NCBI RefSeq assembly: GCF_003933245.1
Contig: NZ_QUSX01000001.1
Coordinates: forward strand, 992,001 to 1,056,000
Length of the DNA stretch: 64,000 nucleotides
Reading direction: 5' to 3'
Source: Maribacter algicola
GTDB lineage: Bacteria; Bacteroidota; Bacteroidia; Flavobacteriales; Flavobacteriaceae
The translations under genes were made by a program, and so were the position numbers. Shown piece after piece: positions 5,511 through 14,982 of this stretch. Position 1 is the stretch's first letter. The number at the start of each line of letters is the position of its first letter. Below the pieces are notes generated by a model. It was not told the origin of the DNA. It saw only the letters and a list, made by a program, of their open reading frames with translations, and did no database searches.

Positions 5511-8178
5511 TCAAAAATTTAGAAGTTAGATAAGAAAAACTTACTGTTCTATTTACTTCGTTGTGCGGCAGAATTAAGTATTTCCATTCTTTGCCTTGAT
5601 TGGCTACTGTGTATTCAGAAGCGTACTTACAGAATCGTTCCGCTGCTACTTTCTTGGCTAATACAGATTCTTCTTCGGTTTGGTCTGACCTTTTAACTTC
5701 AAGCATATAAATGGTACTTTCTGATTCTACAATAAAGTCAGGTTCATACCTTTTGGAGTTGTTATCCCAATAAATTCGGAACTGGTTGGGTGCTGGCCTT
5801 AACCACTTTATAACGGTTGCTTCATTTTCTAATACAAATGCTAAATCTTGTTCGGCTTTACTATCAAACTTGTATTCAAAATGACAAGCTTTTTCAAAAC
5901 CTCTGAATACATATTTAGGAATCATATTGGTAGGACTTACAATATCTCGATAGTCTTTGTAGCCTGCATTTACCAATGATGAGAAACTCCATTGCTCTAT
6001 GCGTATAAATGGAAATACTCTTGGGGCAACATAATCAGCTGAATGCAACTGAAAGTGCTGTTTCATTTGATTGTAAACCTTTTCCGCTATTGCTGCTTTG
6101 AATTGGAAGATTGCCGAAGGCAATTCTTCTTCGTTGCTTATATTGGCTTTGATAGCTTCGTAGGCTTGGGTGGCTAAATGATACAGCAACTCTGCATTTT
6201 CATCATAATCAATTTCAGGGTAATCAATTAATTCTGCAATGATTAGTTTTATTGGATTCCCATACGAACCGCTTGATTTTGCTTTGAGTGTTTCTACTTG
6301 CTTATCTTTTAAACCCATTCGGATAATTTCTTGCTCTAAGGCTTGAAAATTAAATCCTGTAATATCTAAATCAAAGGTTTTGAACTCGGCTCTTGTTTCG
6401 CCTTGCACCAAGTCCATACGAGGTATTTCAATGATGTTCTTCTTGTACTCGGTAACCATTGAGTCATACACCTCTTTGGCTTCTGCTACAATTTCAGCTG
6501 CAAATAGATTTCCTTGACCTTCGGATAGGTTTTTTTCTACTTGCCTTATTACTTTACGCTTAACTTCCTCTTTGCTTAAATCTTCTACCCGTCTTACTTC
6601 GGGTAAACTGCCAAAATCAGGAAGTACATTGATTATTGCTTTTTTAGCATCTAAGTTGTTTTGTGCCTTTTGTTTGTCTTGGGGGTTAACAATGACATTG
6701 ATTTTCTCCTGCTCCTTTACAAAAGTTTGCTCCATTACTGGTTGAGAGGTAACCACTACGGTTTTGGTAGATAAATCTTCTTCGGCTATTTCTACAAAAC
6801 TCATTTTGTTTAATACAGAATTAGGGTCTTGGGCTGCTTCAATAACAGCATTGAAGTTTTCGTGAGCTACTACCGTTAATTTATCAATTTTATCTACTCC
6901 TGTTCGTTTGCCCTCATAAGGTAATCTTAACCCTCTGCCAATGGTTTGTTCTACTAAAATACCTGCATTGGCGGCACGAAGTGGCACAATAGTGTATAGG
7001 TTGGTAACATCCCAACCCTCTTTTAGCATATTAACGTGGATTACAATTTCTATTTCGTTATCTGGACTTTCTAATGAAATAAACTGTTGCTCAATATCTT
7101 CCTCCTTTTTAGTTGATGAATCTATTTGTAATACTTTGCCTTTGTATTGCCCATCATAAAACCCATCTGTATTGATGAGTTCGTATATTTCTTTGGCGTG
7201 AGAAATGTCTCTACAAACCACCAATATGAACGGTTTTACCAATTTCACTTCGTTGTTTTTGGAATAGATTTCCAATTCGTTTTTGGTGTCTTGGTGTATG
7301 CTTATTGCATCTTCTAATTTGATGATTTCTACCTCTCTATCGGATAAAGAGCCTTTTTGGAAATTCTTACGAGTGGCAATAGCTGGGTTCTTTACATACT
7401 TACCATCTGATAATGCTTGGGCTAAGGAATATTCAAAAACTATGTTTTTGAATTGTTTTCCTTTTTCATCAAATGGAGTTGCAGTCATTTCTAAGCCTAA
7501 AATGGGCTTTAGCTCATTTATGGCATTTTTAGAAGCATCTGCGTGGTAGCGGTGTGCTTCGTCCATTAGAATAACTAAATCTTCCAAACCTGATAAATAT
7601 TCCCAATAGGATTGCCCTAAATACTCGGATAATCTTTTGATTTTTGGAGCTAAAGAAACCCCACCTTGCTTTGTGCCTCTGTTGTCGGAATTGAACTTGG
7701 CAATATTGAAAATATTGATGCGAATTTCGGAATCTGAAAACAATGCTCCTTGTTGTGCATAGTTGTCTCCTGTAATTACAACGGGTCTGTTGTGTACAAA
7801 TTCTGATATACCATTAAACACATATTTGTGATAGGCAGGATTGCCAAAATCTTCTATGAGTTTGTCGTAAATAGTCAAGTTAGGTGCTAAAATGAAAAAG
7901 TTTTTAACGCCTTTTTGTAAGTATAAATAGGCTACAATAGCACCCATTAAACGGGTTTTACCTACACCTGTGGCAATTGAAAAAGCAATAGAAACAAAAT
8001 CTCTTTCAAAATCGGTGCAAGTAGGAAAATGAGCTTTTACTTTTTCTAATTCTACTGTTAAATCGACTTCTTTTTTTAGCTCTAATTCTTGACAAAGTTG
8101 AGCCACAATATCGAGTGAATCTTGAAGCGGTTCACGAAGTGATAAGCGTTGTTTTATATAATTTGCTGTTTGATTCAT
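5503..8178 (-). CDS. res: Type III restriction enzyme, Res subunit
   Basis: The protein has 891 residues. An SF2 helicase motor has Walker A ATGVGKT (69-75), DEAH box MDEAHRYH (205-212), TATPF (motif III region) and VEQTIGRGLRLP (motif VI). Near the C-terminus, YEPDFIVESE and YMLEVKRS give the PD-(D/E)xK nuclease core. Type III Res partners with Mod, translocates or slides after ATP hydrolysis and cuts beside unmodified sites in opposite orientation. It follows mod by 11 bp, and its last 8 bp contain the start of the toxin gene. The length is a little under the 900-1000 usual for the family, but all motifs look intact. Confidence 0.9.
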   Translation of the reverse strand: MNQTANYIKQRLSLREPLQDSLDIVAQLCQELELKKEVDLTVELEKVKAHFPTCTDFERDFVSIAFSIATGVGKTRLMGAIVAYLYLQKGVKNFFILAPNLTIYDKLIEDFGNPAYHKYVFNGISEFVHNRPVVITGDNYAQQGALFSDSEIRINIFNIAKFNSDNRGTKQGGVSLAPKIKRLSEYLGQSYWEYLSGLEDLVILMDEAHRYHADASKNAINELKPILGLEMTATPFDEKGKQFKNIVFEYSLAQALSDGKYVKNPAIATRKNFQKGSLSDREVEIIKLEDAISIHQDTKNELEIYSKNNEVKLVKPFILVVCRDISHAKEIYELINTDGFYDGQYKGKVLQIDSSTKKEEDIEQQFISLESPDNEIEIVIHVNMLKEGWDVTNLYTIVPLRAANAGILVEQTIGRGLRLPYEGKRTGVDKIDKLTVVAHENFNAVIEAAQDPNSVLNKMSFVEIAEEDLSTKTVVVTSQPVMEQTFVKEQEKINVIVNPQDKQKAQNNLDAKKAIINVLPDFGSLPEVRRVEDLSKEEVKRKVIRQVEKNLSEGQGNLFAAEIVAEAKEVYDSMVTEYKKNIIEIPRMDLVQGETRAEFKTFDLDITGFNFQALEQEIIRMGLKDKQVETLKAKSSGSYGNPIKLIIAELIDYPEIDYDENAELLYHLATQAYEAIKANISNEEELPSAIFQFKAAIAEKVYNQMKQHFQLHSADYVAPRVFPFIRIEQWSFSSLVNAGYKDYRDIVSPTNMIPKYVFRGFEKACHFEYKFDSKAEQDLAFVLENEATVIKWLRPAPNQFRIYWDNNSKRYEPDFIVESESTIYMLEVKRSDQTEEESVLAKKVAAERFCKYASEYTVANQGKEWKYLILPHNEVNRTVSFSYLTSKFLNE

Positions 8179-8189
8179 TATTTATTTTT

Positions 8190-9944
8190 TTAGAATAATT
8201 TTGGTTGAGTGCCTTTTTGGTTTTCTTGATTAATTTTTAAAACACTGCTATCATCCTCAATTGGTTGGTTATCGCTATCATCTTCTGACGGCATATTGAT
8301 AATATTTAAGCTGTAATCTTCCTTACCATATTCGCATCTACCTAAGAGCATTAAAGGTATTTTCTTGATGGTGATGTTGCCAAACTTGCCTTTGCATTCC
8401 TTTTGGAAAGACTTACAACAAATCAACAAGGTTTCGCCTGGTTGCATTTCGTCTTTGATGCTGTCTAAAGCTTCTACAGTAAGGAATTGGGTAGTGGTAA
8501 AAATAAAATCCTGCTCACTGCTTTGCCCTTGTTTCCAATAGCTGCTTTCGTGGGGTTGGTATTTAAAACCCTCTTGCTTAGCCATAGCGGCTGCCAACAT
8601 ATCAGCATTGTAGCTTGGGTTGATGATTTCGTTACCAAACTTATCTTTCTTTAAAAGGCTTGGGGCTAAGGTGTAAAACTTAAACCCGCCACCGCCTTGC
8701 CAGTTTTGAGCCTTAGAAATACCCGACAAATCTTTGCCTGTTACTATATTTTGTAATCTTGTTCGACAATGTGTGTGTGCTTGTTCTCCTAATTCAATTC
8801 CAATGTATTTTCTTTTCATTTTATGAGCAACAGCTGCTGTAGTACCTGAACCTAAAAATGAATCTAAAACCAAGTCTCCTTCTTGAGTTGTCATATCAAT
8901 ACATCTTTCTATCAATTTTTCGGGTTTCTTACCTTTTGGAAAATCTACACCTCCCTCATTAGCAAGACCTTCAATTGAAATATCTGTCCAAATATCTGTG
9001 ATAAGTTCACCTGGCAACTTATAACCGTCTATTTCCTTTAGCCTTTCTTTATATGATAGCACTCTTTCACCACCTATAAAGAGGTAATCCATATCATCAT
9101 TTGGATGAGTTACAATTTTATCTTTTATCGATTTAGATTTGAGTATTGTTTCCTTTCTTTTTAAATAAGCACCACCAGAAACAGAAGCAGTTCTGAAAAC
9201 ATTATCAGCATTTTCAATGGCAAACATTGCAACTTGTAATTCAAAATCCTCTATTTTTTTCTTTGCTTCCCTTGCATTAGCATATCCCTGATTTTTAGCA
9301 ATTACATTAGATATAGTATCCCACTTCCAACTTTCTCTATCATCATCAGGGTTCAGAAAAACATATTTATATTGCGTATCATATCCTTTCTCAATGAAAA
9401 GTTTTGATGCATTTAAATTAAACTCGAATTTATTTTTTGCGTAGAAAAATATATGATTTGCTTGTTTAAAAAGCCCTCCTGAAGTGCTCTTAAAGCCAAA
9501 AGGCTTGTTCGTTGCATTTATAATTTGATTGATATAGTTTGAACGACCAAATATATCATCTAATAAAACCTTACAATAAGCGGCTTCATTATCATCTAAA
9601 TGAACAAACATTACTCCATCTTTTGCTAAAAGATTATGTAGTATTCTAAATCGCCTTGACATCAAGTCCAGCCAAATTGAGTGCTCTACTCCATCATCAT
9701 AATGCTCAAATGCTGCACCTGTATTAAAAGGCGGGTCTATGTAAATGCACTTTACTTTGCCTGCATAGTCTTGTTCGAGGGCTTTTAGGGCAAGGAGGTT
9801 GTCTCCGTGTATGAGCATATTGGGGCTATTGGGGTCGCCATAGCTGTACTCTGGGCTTTCTATGAGAATACGAGGTTCTAGCTTAGGTTCTTCGCCTTTG
9901 CCTATCCAAGTGAGTTCGAGTTTTTGTAAATTCTTCTTTGCCAT
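8190..9944 (-). CDS. mod: Type III DNA adenine methyltransferase, Mod subunit
   Basis: A 584-residue protein of the beta-class N6-adenine methyltransferases. The catalytic DPPF motif (70-73, followed by NTGAAFEHYDDG) precedes the SAM-binding FLGSGTT motif (363-369) by nearly 300 residues. The central part between them is the probable target-recognition domain (about 130-300). It methylates one strand of an asymmetric site, protects the host and gives sequence specificity to Res. The start ATG lies one base after the helicase stop, so the genes are tightly coupled. I saw no simple-sequence repeat tract near the start, so there is no sign of the phase variation known for some mod genes. Confidence 0.93.
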   Translation of the reverse strand: MAKKNLQKLELTWIGKGEEPKLEPRILIESPEYSYGDPNSPNMLIHGDNLLALKALEQDYAGKVKCIYIDPPFNTGAAFEHYDDGVEHSIWLDLMSRRFRILHNLLAKDGVMFVHLDDNEAAYCKVLLDDIFGRSNYINQIINATNKPFGFKSTSGGLFKQANHIFFYAKNKFEFNLNASKLFIEKGYDTQYKYVFLNPDDDRESWKWDTISNVIAKNQGYANAREAKKKIEDFELQVAMFAIENADNVFRTASVSGGAYLKRKETILKSKSIKDKIVTHPNDDMDYLFIGGERVLSYKERLKEIDGYKLPGELITDIWTDISIEGLANEGGVDFPKGKKPEKLIERCIDMTTQEGDLVLDSFLGSGTTAAVAHKMKRKYIGIELGEQAHTHCRTRLQNIVTGKDLSGISKAQNWQGGGGFKFYTLAPSLLKKDKFGNEIINPSYNADMLAAAMAKQEGFKYQPHESSYWKQGQSSEQDFIFTTTQFLTVEALDSIKDEMQPGETLLICCKSFQKECKGKFGNITIKKIPLMLLGRCEYGKEDYSLNIINMPSEDDSDNQPIEDDSSVLKINQENQKGTQPKLF

Positions 9945-9945
9945 T

Positions 9946-12855
9946 TTATATCATTTCCCATTTAATTGTAAAAAGCGTATTCAAATTAATTTTTTGTTTT
10001 AAACGCTTCTCTACATCCTCTAATAGGGTTTCTTTTTCAACGTCTATAACGTCTTGTGCTTCAAAAAGGTGTTGCCTTTTTTCACTACGCTTTTTTTCCA
10101 ATTCCTTAATAACTCGCTGTGCTTTTATTTTGGATTCTAGATTTAGCATTTTTTTAGCCTCCGCTTTACGAAGTTTAATTTCAGCATCTAAATCCCTAAT
10201 TTCTTTTTCGAGACTTATTTTCATATCATCAGCCCATTGGTCTAACTTATCCATTTCGGTATCGAAAAAGTCTTTATTTCTATTGGCATTTTCTGAAATA
10301 ATATTTTGGTTCTCAGCAAAGGTTATCTCATCCAAATGTTTTGATACGACAGAAGTTACATCGATGGTGTGGTTGTTATGCTCTGCATGAATAGAAAAGA
10401 AACGTTGTGCCAGTGTATTATCTATAATATCACCATTATCTGTTCTACAGGCAATGGTTAAATAATCCTCACTTTCAAAAGAAGCAATTTCGATATGATT
10501 TACTTGTAACCAACCTGATTGACCCACATACTTTTCCAATGCGGTAACTTTAGTAGGTGTATTGGTATAATCAAAAACTAAAACTTTATTAGGAGTTTCT
10601 ATTTGCTTACAAGCTTTTAAAATGCGTTTTGCAAGTTTATGTCCAACCCTATAAATGTTGGTGTCATCAGGCACTTCTATCTCTGATTTTCGTTTGCCGT
10701 CCTCTGGCTTTAAAATCATGTAAGGACCTCTATGAATATTTTCTTGTGGAAATGGATTCTGTGTTAATCTAAATGCATACTTATCCTCATCAAAAACTGC
10801 TGAACCTTTTAAATAATATTTGGTAGTTGCCCAAAGACGTTCTTCAAATTTATTTAGGTATTCTTTACTTTCAATAAGGTTGACCCGCAGTTTTTCCCTG
10901 ACTTCTTCATCAAAGTTTTCAAGCAGAACTTGTCTAGTCTCCTGGATACGCTCTGAAATATCTGGTTTTAACTCTTTTTGTAAACTGTCAAATGCTGATT
11001 GAATTTCATCTGTAGTTCTGCATTGTTGATAGATTGATGCTATTCTTTTTTCAAAGTCAACTCCATTTCCAATGCTTCCCAAAACCTCATCAGATGCTCC
11101 AAATACACCATCAAAAAGTCTGAATTTTACATCTAGAAGCTCATAAACTCTTTGGTCTGCTGCATTCTTTTTATTGAGAAAATTTATAACAACAACATCA
11201 TACTTTTGTCCATATCTATGACATCTGCCAATGCGCTGTTCAATACGTTGTGGATTCCAAGGCAAATCAAAATTTACAACTAAAGAACAAAACTGAAGAT
11301 TAATTCCTTCAGCTGCTGCTTCTGTAGCAATCATGATCGTAGCTTCTTCCTTAAAATTATCTACAATTGCGGCCCTTTTATCAGCAGTTAAAGACCCCGT
11401 TAAAATATCAGTACCCTGATGCTCATTAACATAAGCTTTATATATTTCCTTAGATTTTGGGTCATTATTGGTTCCATTAAATTTAAGCACCATATCTTTA
11501 TAACCACGTTCTTCCAAAAGGTCATACAAAAAATCCTGAGTTCTCCTTGATTCAGTAAAAATCAATGCCTTTTTGTTTGCTCCTAAGTTTTGAAGTGCCT
11601 CAAACCCTTTTTCAAGTGCGGTAAATAATTGTTCAGCTTTTGAATTTTTTCTGATTTTATCCGCAAGTTCTCTATATTTTTCAAGGTCTGATTTTTCTTC
11701 TTTCAGTTCCTCAATTTCTTGTTCTGTAAAAATCTCTTCTATAATAGAATTTTCATTTTCAACTTCTTCAGACCATTCATCCTGAATTTCTTCAAGTGTT
11801 TCAAAATCATCATTAATTGCCTCCAAATCATTAAACTCATGTCTTTCTACCTTCGCATCTAATTTTTTAACTAAAGCGTCTAACGTGCCATAAATTGCAT
11901 AGGTAGAAGAAGCTAACAACTTTCTCAAGATTAAGGTCATTAATTGCCGTTGACTTGATGGTAAAGCATACAACTTTTCTCTTTGCAAATATTCAGTTAC
12001 CCACCAGTACAATTGCATCTCATCTTCTCCAGGAGAAAATTCAACCACTATTGGAATGCGTTCTGTATACTTTATGTATTCGAGTACTTGACGTCTTAAA
12101 GTCCTTTTGCAGACTGGTTGTAGTCTATTTCTTAAATCATCATAATTTTCTTGGTCAACTAAACGGCTAAATTGACTTTTAAAGCTTTTTAAGTCCCCAA
12201 AAATATAGGGGTCGATAAGACTAACTAGTCCATATAGTTCTAAAATAGAATTTTGTAATGGAGTTGCTGTAAGAAGTACTTTTTTACAATGTGCCAAAGC
12301 GTCTTTTATAGCATTCCCAATTTTATTTGATGGTTTATATACGTTTCTTAATCTATGGGCCTCGTCAATAATGACTAAATCCCATTTAATACTTTCAAGA
12401 TATGGCGCTTTGTTTTTGGCAAAGTGATAAGAACAGATTATAATATTGTCTTTTTGATTGAATGGGTTGAAATTACCCTGCTTTATTTCCTCATTGAAAG
12501 ACTTACTTTCTAAGATTTTTGAAGGCAAATAGAACTTATCTGCCAATTCCCTGTTCCACTGTTTACGCAAATTAGAGGGACCTATAATTAACAATCTTCT
12601 TTTTCGCTCGGCCCATTGTTGTGATAAAATAATACCTGCCTCAATAGTTTTCCCCAAACCAACCTCATCTGCGAGAATTGCCCCTTTAGAAAGCGGGGAT
12701 TTAAATGCAAATAATGCTGCTTCAACCTGATGGGGGTTCAAATCAACCTGTGCATCCTGTAAAGATGCCGTCAGCTTTCCTACATCATTTGCTGGTAACT
12801 GTCTTGTTAATTCGTATGCAAAGAATTTCGCGTGATAGGCAGATATTGTACTCAA
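9946..12855 (-). CDS. SNF2-type (RapA/HepA-like) helicase leading the restriction operon
   Basis: The protein has 969 residues. The SNF2 ATPase shows Walker A DEVGLGKTIEAG (63-74), DEAH box VIIDEAHRLRN (161-171), LLTATPLQNS (motif III) and a C-terminal helicase lobe ending IEQRIGRCHRYGQ. Acidic and coiled-coil-rich segments lie around residues 330-400 and 870-950. RapA/HepA-like helicases recur in defence loci such as DISARM (DrmD), and accompany some type III-like methylase/nuclease pairs. A role here in remodelling or translocating DNA for the Mod/Res enzymes is inference. It is the first gene of a six-gene operon, with a likely promoter at 12882-12889. Confidence 0.88.
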   Translation of the reverse strand: MSTISAYHAKFFAYELTRQLPANDVGKLTASLQDAQVDLNPHQVEAALFAFKSPLSKGAILADEVGLGKTIEAGIILSQQWAERKRRLLIIGPSNLRKQWNRELADKFYLPSKILESKSFNEEIKQGNFNPFNQKDNIIICSYHFAKNKAPYLESIKWDLVIIDEAHRLRNVYKPSNKIGNAIKDALAHCKKVLLTATPLQNSILELYGLVSLIDPYIFGDLKSFKSQFSRLVDQENYDDLRNRLQPVCKRTLRRQVLEYIKYTERIPIVVEFSPGEDEMQLYWWVTEYLQREKLYALPSSQRQLMTLILRKLLASSTYAIYGTLDALVKKLDAKVERHEFNDLEAINDDFETLEEIQDEWSEEVENENSIIEEIFTEQEIEELKEEKSDLEKYRELADKIRKNSKAEQLFTALEKGFEALQNLGANKKALIFTESRRTQDFLYDLLEERGYKDMVLKFNGTNNDPKSKEIYKAYVNEHQGTDILTGSLTADKRAAIVDNFKEEATIMIATEAAAEGINLQFCSLVVNFDLPWNPQRIEQRIGRCHRYGQKYDVVVINFLNKKNAADQRVYELLDVKFRLFDGVFGASDEVLGSIGNGVDFEKRIASIYQQCRTTDEIQSAFDSLQKELKPDISERIQETRQVLLENFDEEVREKLRVNLIESKEYLNKFEERLWATTKYYLKGSAVFDEDKYAFRLTQNPFPQENIHRGPYMILKPEDGKRKSEIEVPDDTNIYRVGHKLAKRILKACKQIETPNKVLVFDYTNTPTKVTALEKYVGQSGWLQVNHIEIASFESEDYLTIACRTDNGDIIDNTLAQRFFSIHAEHNNHTIDVTSVVSKHLDEITFAENQNIISENANRNKDFFDTEMDKLDQWADDMKISLEKEIRDLDAEIKLRKAEAKKMLNLESKIKAQRVIKELEKKRSEKRQHLFEAQDVIDVEKETLLEDVEKRLKQKINLNTLFTIKWEMI

Positions 12856-12881
12856 AATAATCTCTTAGAAATCATTATGTT

Positions 12882-12889
12882 CAAATATA
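12882..12889 (-). promoter_or_regulatory. Candidate -7 element for the six-gene defence operon
   Basis: Read on the minus strand, TATATTTG matches the Bacteroidota TAnnTTTG element and lies 27 nt before the helicase ATG. No perfect TTTG -33 partner is visible; ATTG 14 bp upstream is the nearest. Confidence 0.45.
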
Positions 12890-13056
12890 ACAAATAGCCG
12901 ATTCAATACGGTAATAAGGACATTACATATGCTTCAATTATCTCAAGATTGATTCAAGGAGAGATCTTTTAATTATAAATAAGGCTTCTTAAACCATATT
13001 TCTATTCCGAAAATGTTAATTTGAATCACTTCTAGTTAGAACATAATTTCATCAAT

Positions 13057-13749
13057 ATGAATATACCTAAGATAAATTCAAGCCTTTTAAAAAATTACGA
13101 AGCCTATTTGAATCATATTCGTTCAAATTATCCTAAGGAAATTTCCTCAGAGCTTTCATTACCCTTATTTATTCACGTAAATGAAGAGTATAGAAGCTTA
13201 AACAAAAAGATTGTGGTTGTAGGTCAAGAAACACAAACTTGGTATGGTAAATTGGACGACCAAAGCTTTACGGCTAAAAATATTATTTATAAATATGAGG
13301 AGTTTAATTTTGGTGGAAATCGAAAATACTCCCCATTCTGGAAATTTGCGCATCAACTATATGGAGAGTTTAATACTGGAAAATCAATAAAAGGTCTCCT
13401 ATATACAAACCTTTCCAGATTTGACTATAAAGGAAAAAAAGTTCCATCCAAAATCTCAGAAAAATATACTGACGGTTATGGTCTTTTGAAAAAGGAAATC
13501 GAAATTACCCAACCAGAAATTGTAGTATTTACAACGTGTTGGAACCGTGATAAATATATTAAATTGGGATTTCCAGATGCGGATTTTAGGGAAGTATCTA
13601 AGTTTAAGCCAAAATTCCTTGCTCGCATCCTCCATGATGATTTACCTCACAATACTTTTAGAACCTACCATCCTAAATATTTAAACTATCAAAATGAACC
13701 TCATAACATCAAGGGAATCATAACTGGTATTTTAAACAATATTGAATAA
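13057..13749 (+). CDS. Uracil-DNA-glycosylase-fold protein
   Basis: A 230-residue protein with the UDG superfamily layout. KIVVVGQETQTWYG (51-64) occupies the position of the catalytic GQDPY-type loop. YTNLSRFD (116-123) and PEIVVFTTCW (153-162) fit the core strands, and TYHPKYL (203-209) fits the terminal HP(S) loop. The usual catalytic Asp of the first motif is replaced by Glu (GQET), so activity on uracil cannot be assumed. The gene is divergent from the restriction operon (201-bp gap). Phage-directed glycosylases acting on modified DNA exist, so a defence role is possible, but this is inference. It could also serve repair during island replication. Confidence 0.6.
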   Translation: MNIPKINSSLLKNYEAYLNHIRSNYPKEISSELSLPLFIHVNEEYRSLNKKIVVVGQETQTWYGKLDDQSFTAKNIIYKYEEFNFGGNRKYSPFWKFAHQLYGEFNTGKSIKGLLYTNLSRFDYKGKKVPSKISEKYTDGYGLLKKEIEITQPEIVVFTTCWNRDKYIKLGFPDADFREVSKFKPKFLARILHDDLPHNTFRTYHPKYLNYQNEPHNIKGIITGILNNIE

Positions 13750-13761
13750 AGGAAAATATTT

Positions 13762-14226
13762 TTAATCGTAGTATTTCAAAAAATGAGACCAATCCAAGTC
13801 GCGAATACTATTTCGTATATTTTTCAAGTTTGATGATTGAATAGGGTGTACCCCTATATTTCTCAAAGCATGTTTCACTTTTAAGATGAATGGCCCATTA
13901 TACCGATACAACTTTTTTACAAGTGAAAATTTATCCGTAACATCAATCAGCTCAACTAGATTAAACAAAAAATCCACTCTATTATTCTCCTCCCAAAACC
14001 CCATTTTCACCAATTGTATATCCTCAAATAGGATATATTTATAAATTGAACCAGAATGTTTGCTAGTATCTACATTACATGAATCCAAATCCTCCAAGAG
14101 CTTTGATTCAAATTGAAATCCATCCTGTAAATAAATTATATTTTGAAAAATATAATTATTGATGTTTAATAAATATTCATCCAGCTGAATACTGAAGGAG
14201 TCCAAGGTTCGAGATGTAACTAACAC
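13762..14226 (-). CDS. Hypothetical protein, 154 aa
   Basis: Not recognised. It is a soluble, Leu/Asn-rich protein without a signal peptide or membrane segment (middle part FWEENNRVDFLFNLVELIDV, end SIRDLDWSHFLKYYD). It converges with the UDG-like gene with 12 bp between stops. Its codon use is AT-rich like the rest of the island. I would call it a genuine accessory gene because the frame is long, open and on the main island strand. Confidence 0.5.
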   Translation of the reverse strand: MLVTSRTLDSFSIQLDEYLLNINNYIFQNIIYLQDGFQFESKLLEDLDSCNVDTSKHSGSIYKYILFEDIQLVKMGFWEENNRVDFLFNLVELIDVTDKFSLVKKLYRYNGPFILKVKHALRNIGVHPIQSSNLKNIRNSIRDLDWSHFLKYYD

Positions 14227-14254
14227 TTATAAAATTTTTGAAATTTAAATTACG

Positions 14255-14282
14255 TAAAAAAGGGCAACATTTCTGCTGCCCT
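14255..14282 (-). terminator. Terminator after the GIY-YIG gene
   Basis: On the minus strand AGGGCAGCA-GAAA-TGTTGCCCT is followed by TTTTTT, a stable stem with a GAAA tetraloop. It ends the helicase/endonuclease transcript. Confidence 0.85.
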
Positions 14283-14307
14283 CAATTATCACTTGAATAC
14301 TCAATAA

Positions 14308-14982
14308 CTATTCATATTCCCAAATATAACCTCCAGAACTTTTTCTTTCACCTCTACAACATCTAGCTATACAGGTTTTTGACAATCCAGTACTTGCCGA
14401 AGCAGCAGCTACAGATTCATAAACTTCAATTTGATTTCCATTTAAATTATACTGAACGACCTGCTTTTTCCTTAAATCACCTTCAACTTTAAAAGGTTCT
14501 GTTAAGGAATAACTCCAATAAAACCCTTTACAAGTTTTATTCTGCCCTAAACATGTATTGCTTATGGATTTTCTACTGGCATTTACAGAGGAGGCTGCTG
14601 TTTCCAATGAATCGTAAACTGTTATTAGAGCACCATCTAAAATGTTATACTGATAAACATTTTTTTTGAATCCACCTCCTGAATCTTGGTTATAACCATT
14701 CTCAAGGCAATTATATTTAAGAATATACTCCTTTTCCTTTTCTGCCAAATCATTAGAATCATTTGCCGTATCTATCTGCTCCCATTCAAAAGCATCAGGA
14801 CCATAGGTGCCTATTGCTTCTTGAAAATAACTTCCAGTTCTCTTACTGGCTTTTTGTTCGTGGTCTATCTTTCTAGCATCAACGCTTTTTGTTGTCGTAC
14901 CCACATATGTCTGACCAGTTTCTTTATTCACCGCTTTATAAATAATTTTATTGGGCATCAGCTTCATCTTTTGAACTTCCAT
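14308..14982 (-). CDS. GIY-YIG homing-type endonuclease with two NUMOD1 repeats
   Basis: The protein has 224 residues. The GIY-YIG domain is at about 12-95: IIYKAVNKETGQTYVG supplies the two Tyr strands, a conserved Arg lies in VDARKIDHE and the metal-binding Glu in AEKEKEYIL. Two NUMOD1-like DNA-binding modules follow (about 104-160, VYQYNILDGA to GFYWSYS; about 172-224, VVQYNLNGNQ to GGYIWEYE). This is the build of free-standing homing endonucleases. Its start overlaps the upstream helicase gene by 35 bp in another frame; internal ATGs at residues 6 and 9 are alternatives. It probably invades related elements or cuts competing phage DNA; which one is not shown by sequence. Confidence 0.85.
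   Translation of the reverse strand: MEVQKMKLMPNKIIYKAVNKETGQTYVGTTTKSVDARKIDHEQKASKRTGSYFQEAIGTYGPDAFEWEQIDTANDSNDLAEKEKEYILKYNCLENGYNQDSGGGFKKNVYQYNILDGALITVYDSLETAASSVNASRKSISNTCLGQNKTCKGFYWSYSLTEPFKVEGDLRKKQVVQYNLNGNQIEVYESVAAASASTGLSKTCIARCCRGERKSSGGYIWEYE

Noticed and set aside
5503..12855. DISARM or BREX
   Set aside because: The helicase is DrmD-like in class, but no DrmA, DrmB (DUF1998), DrmC, PglZ or BrxC-type genes are present. Mod and Res match type III restriction.
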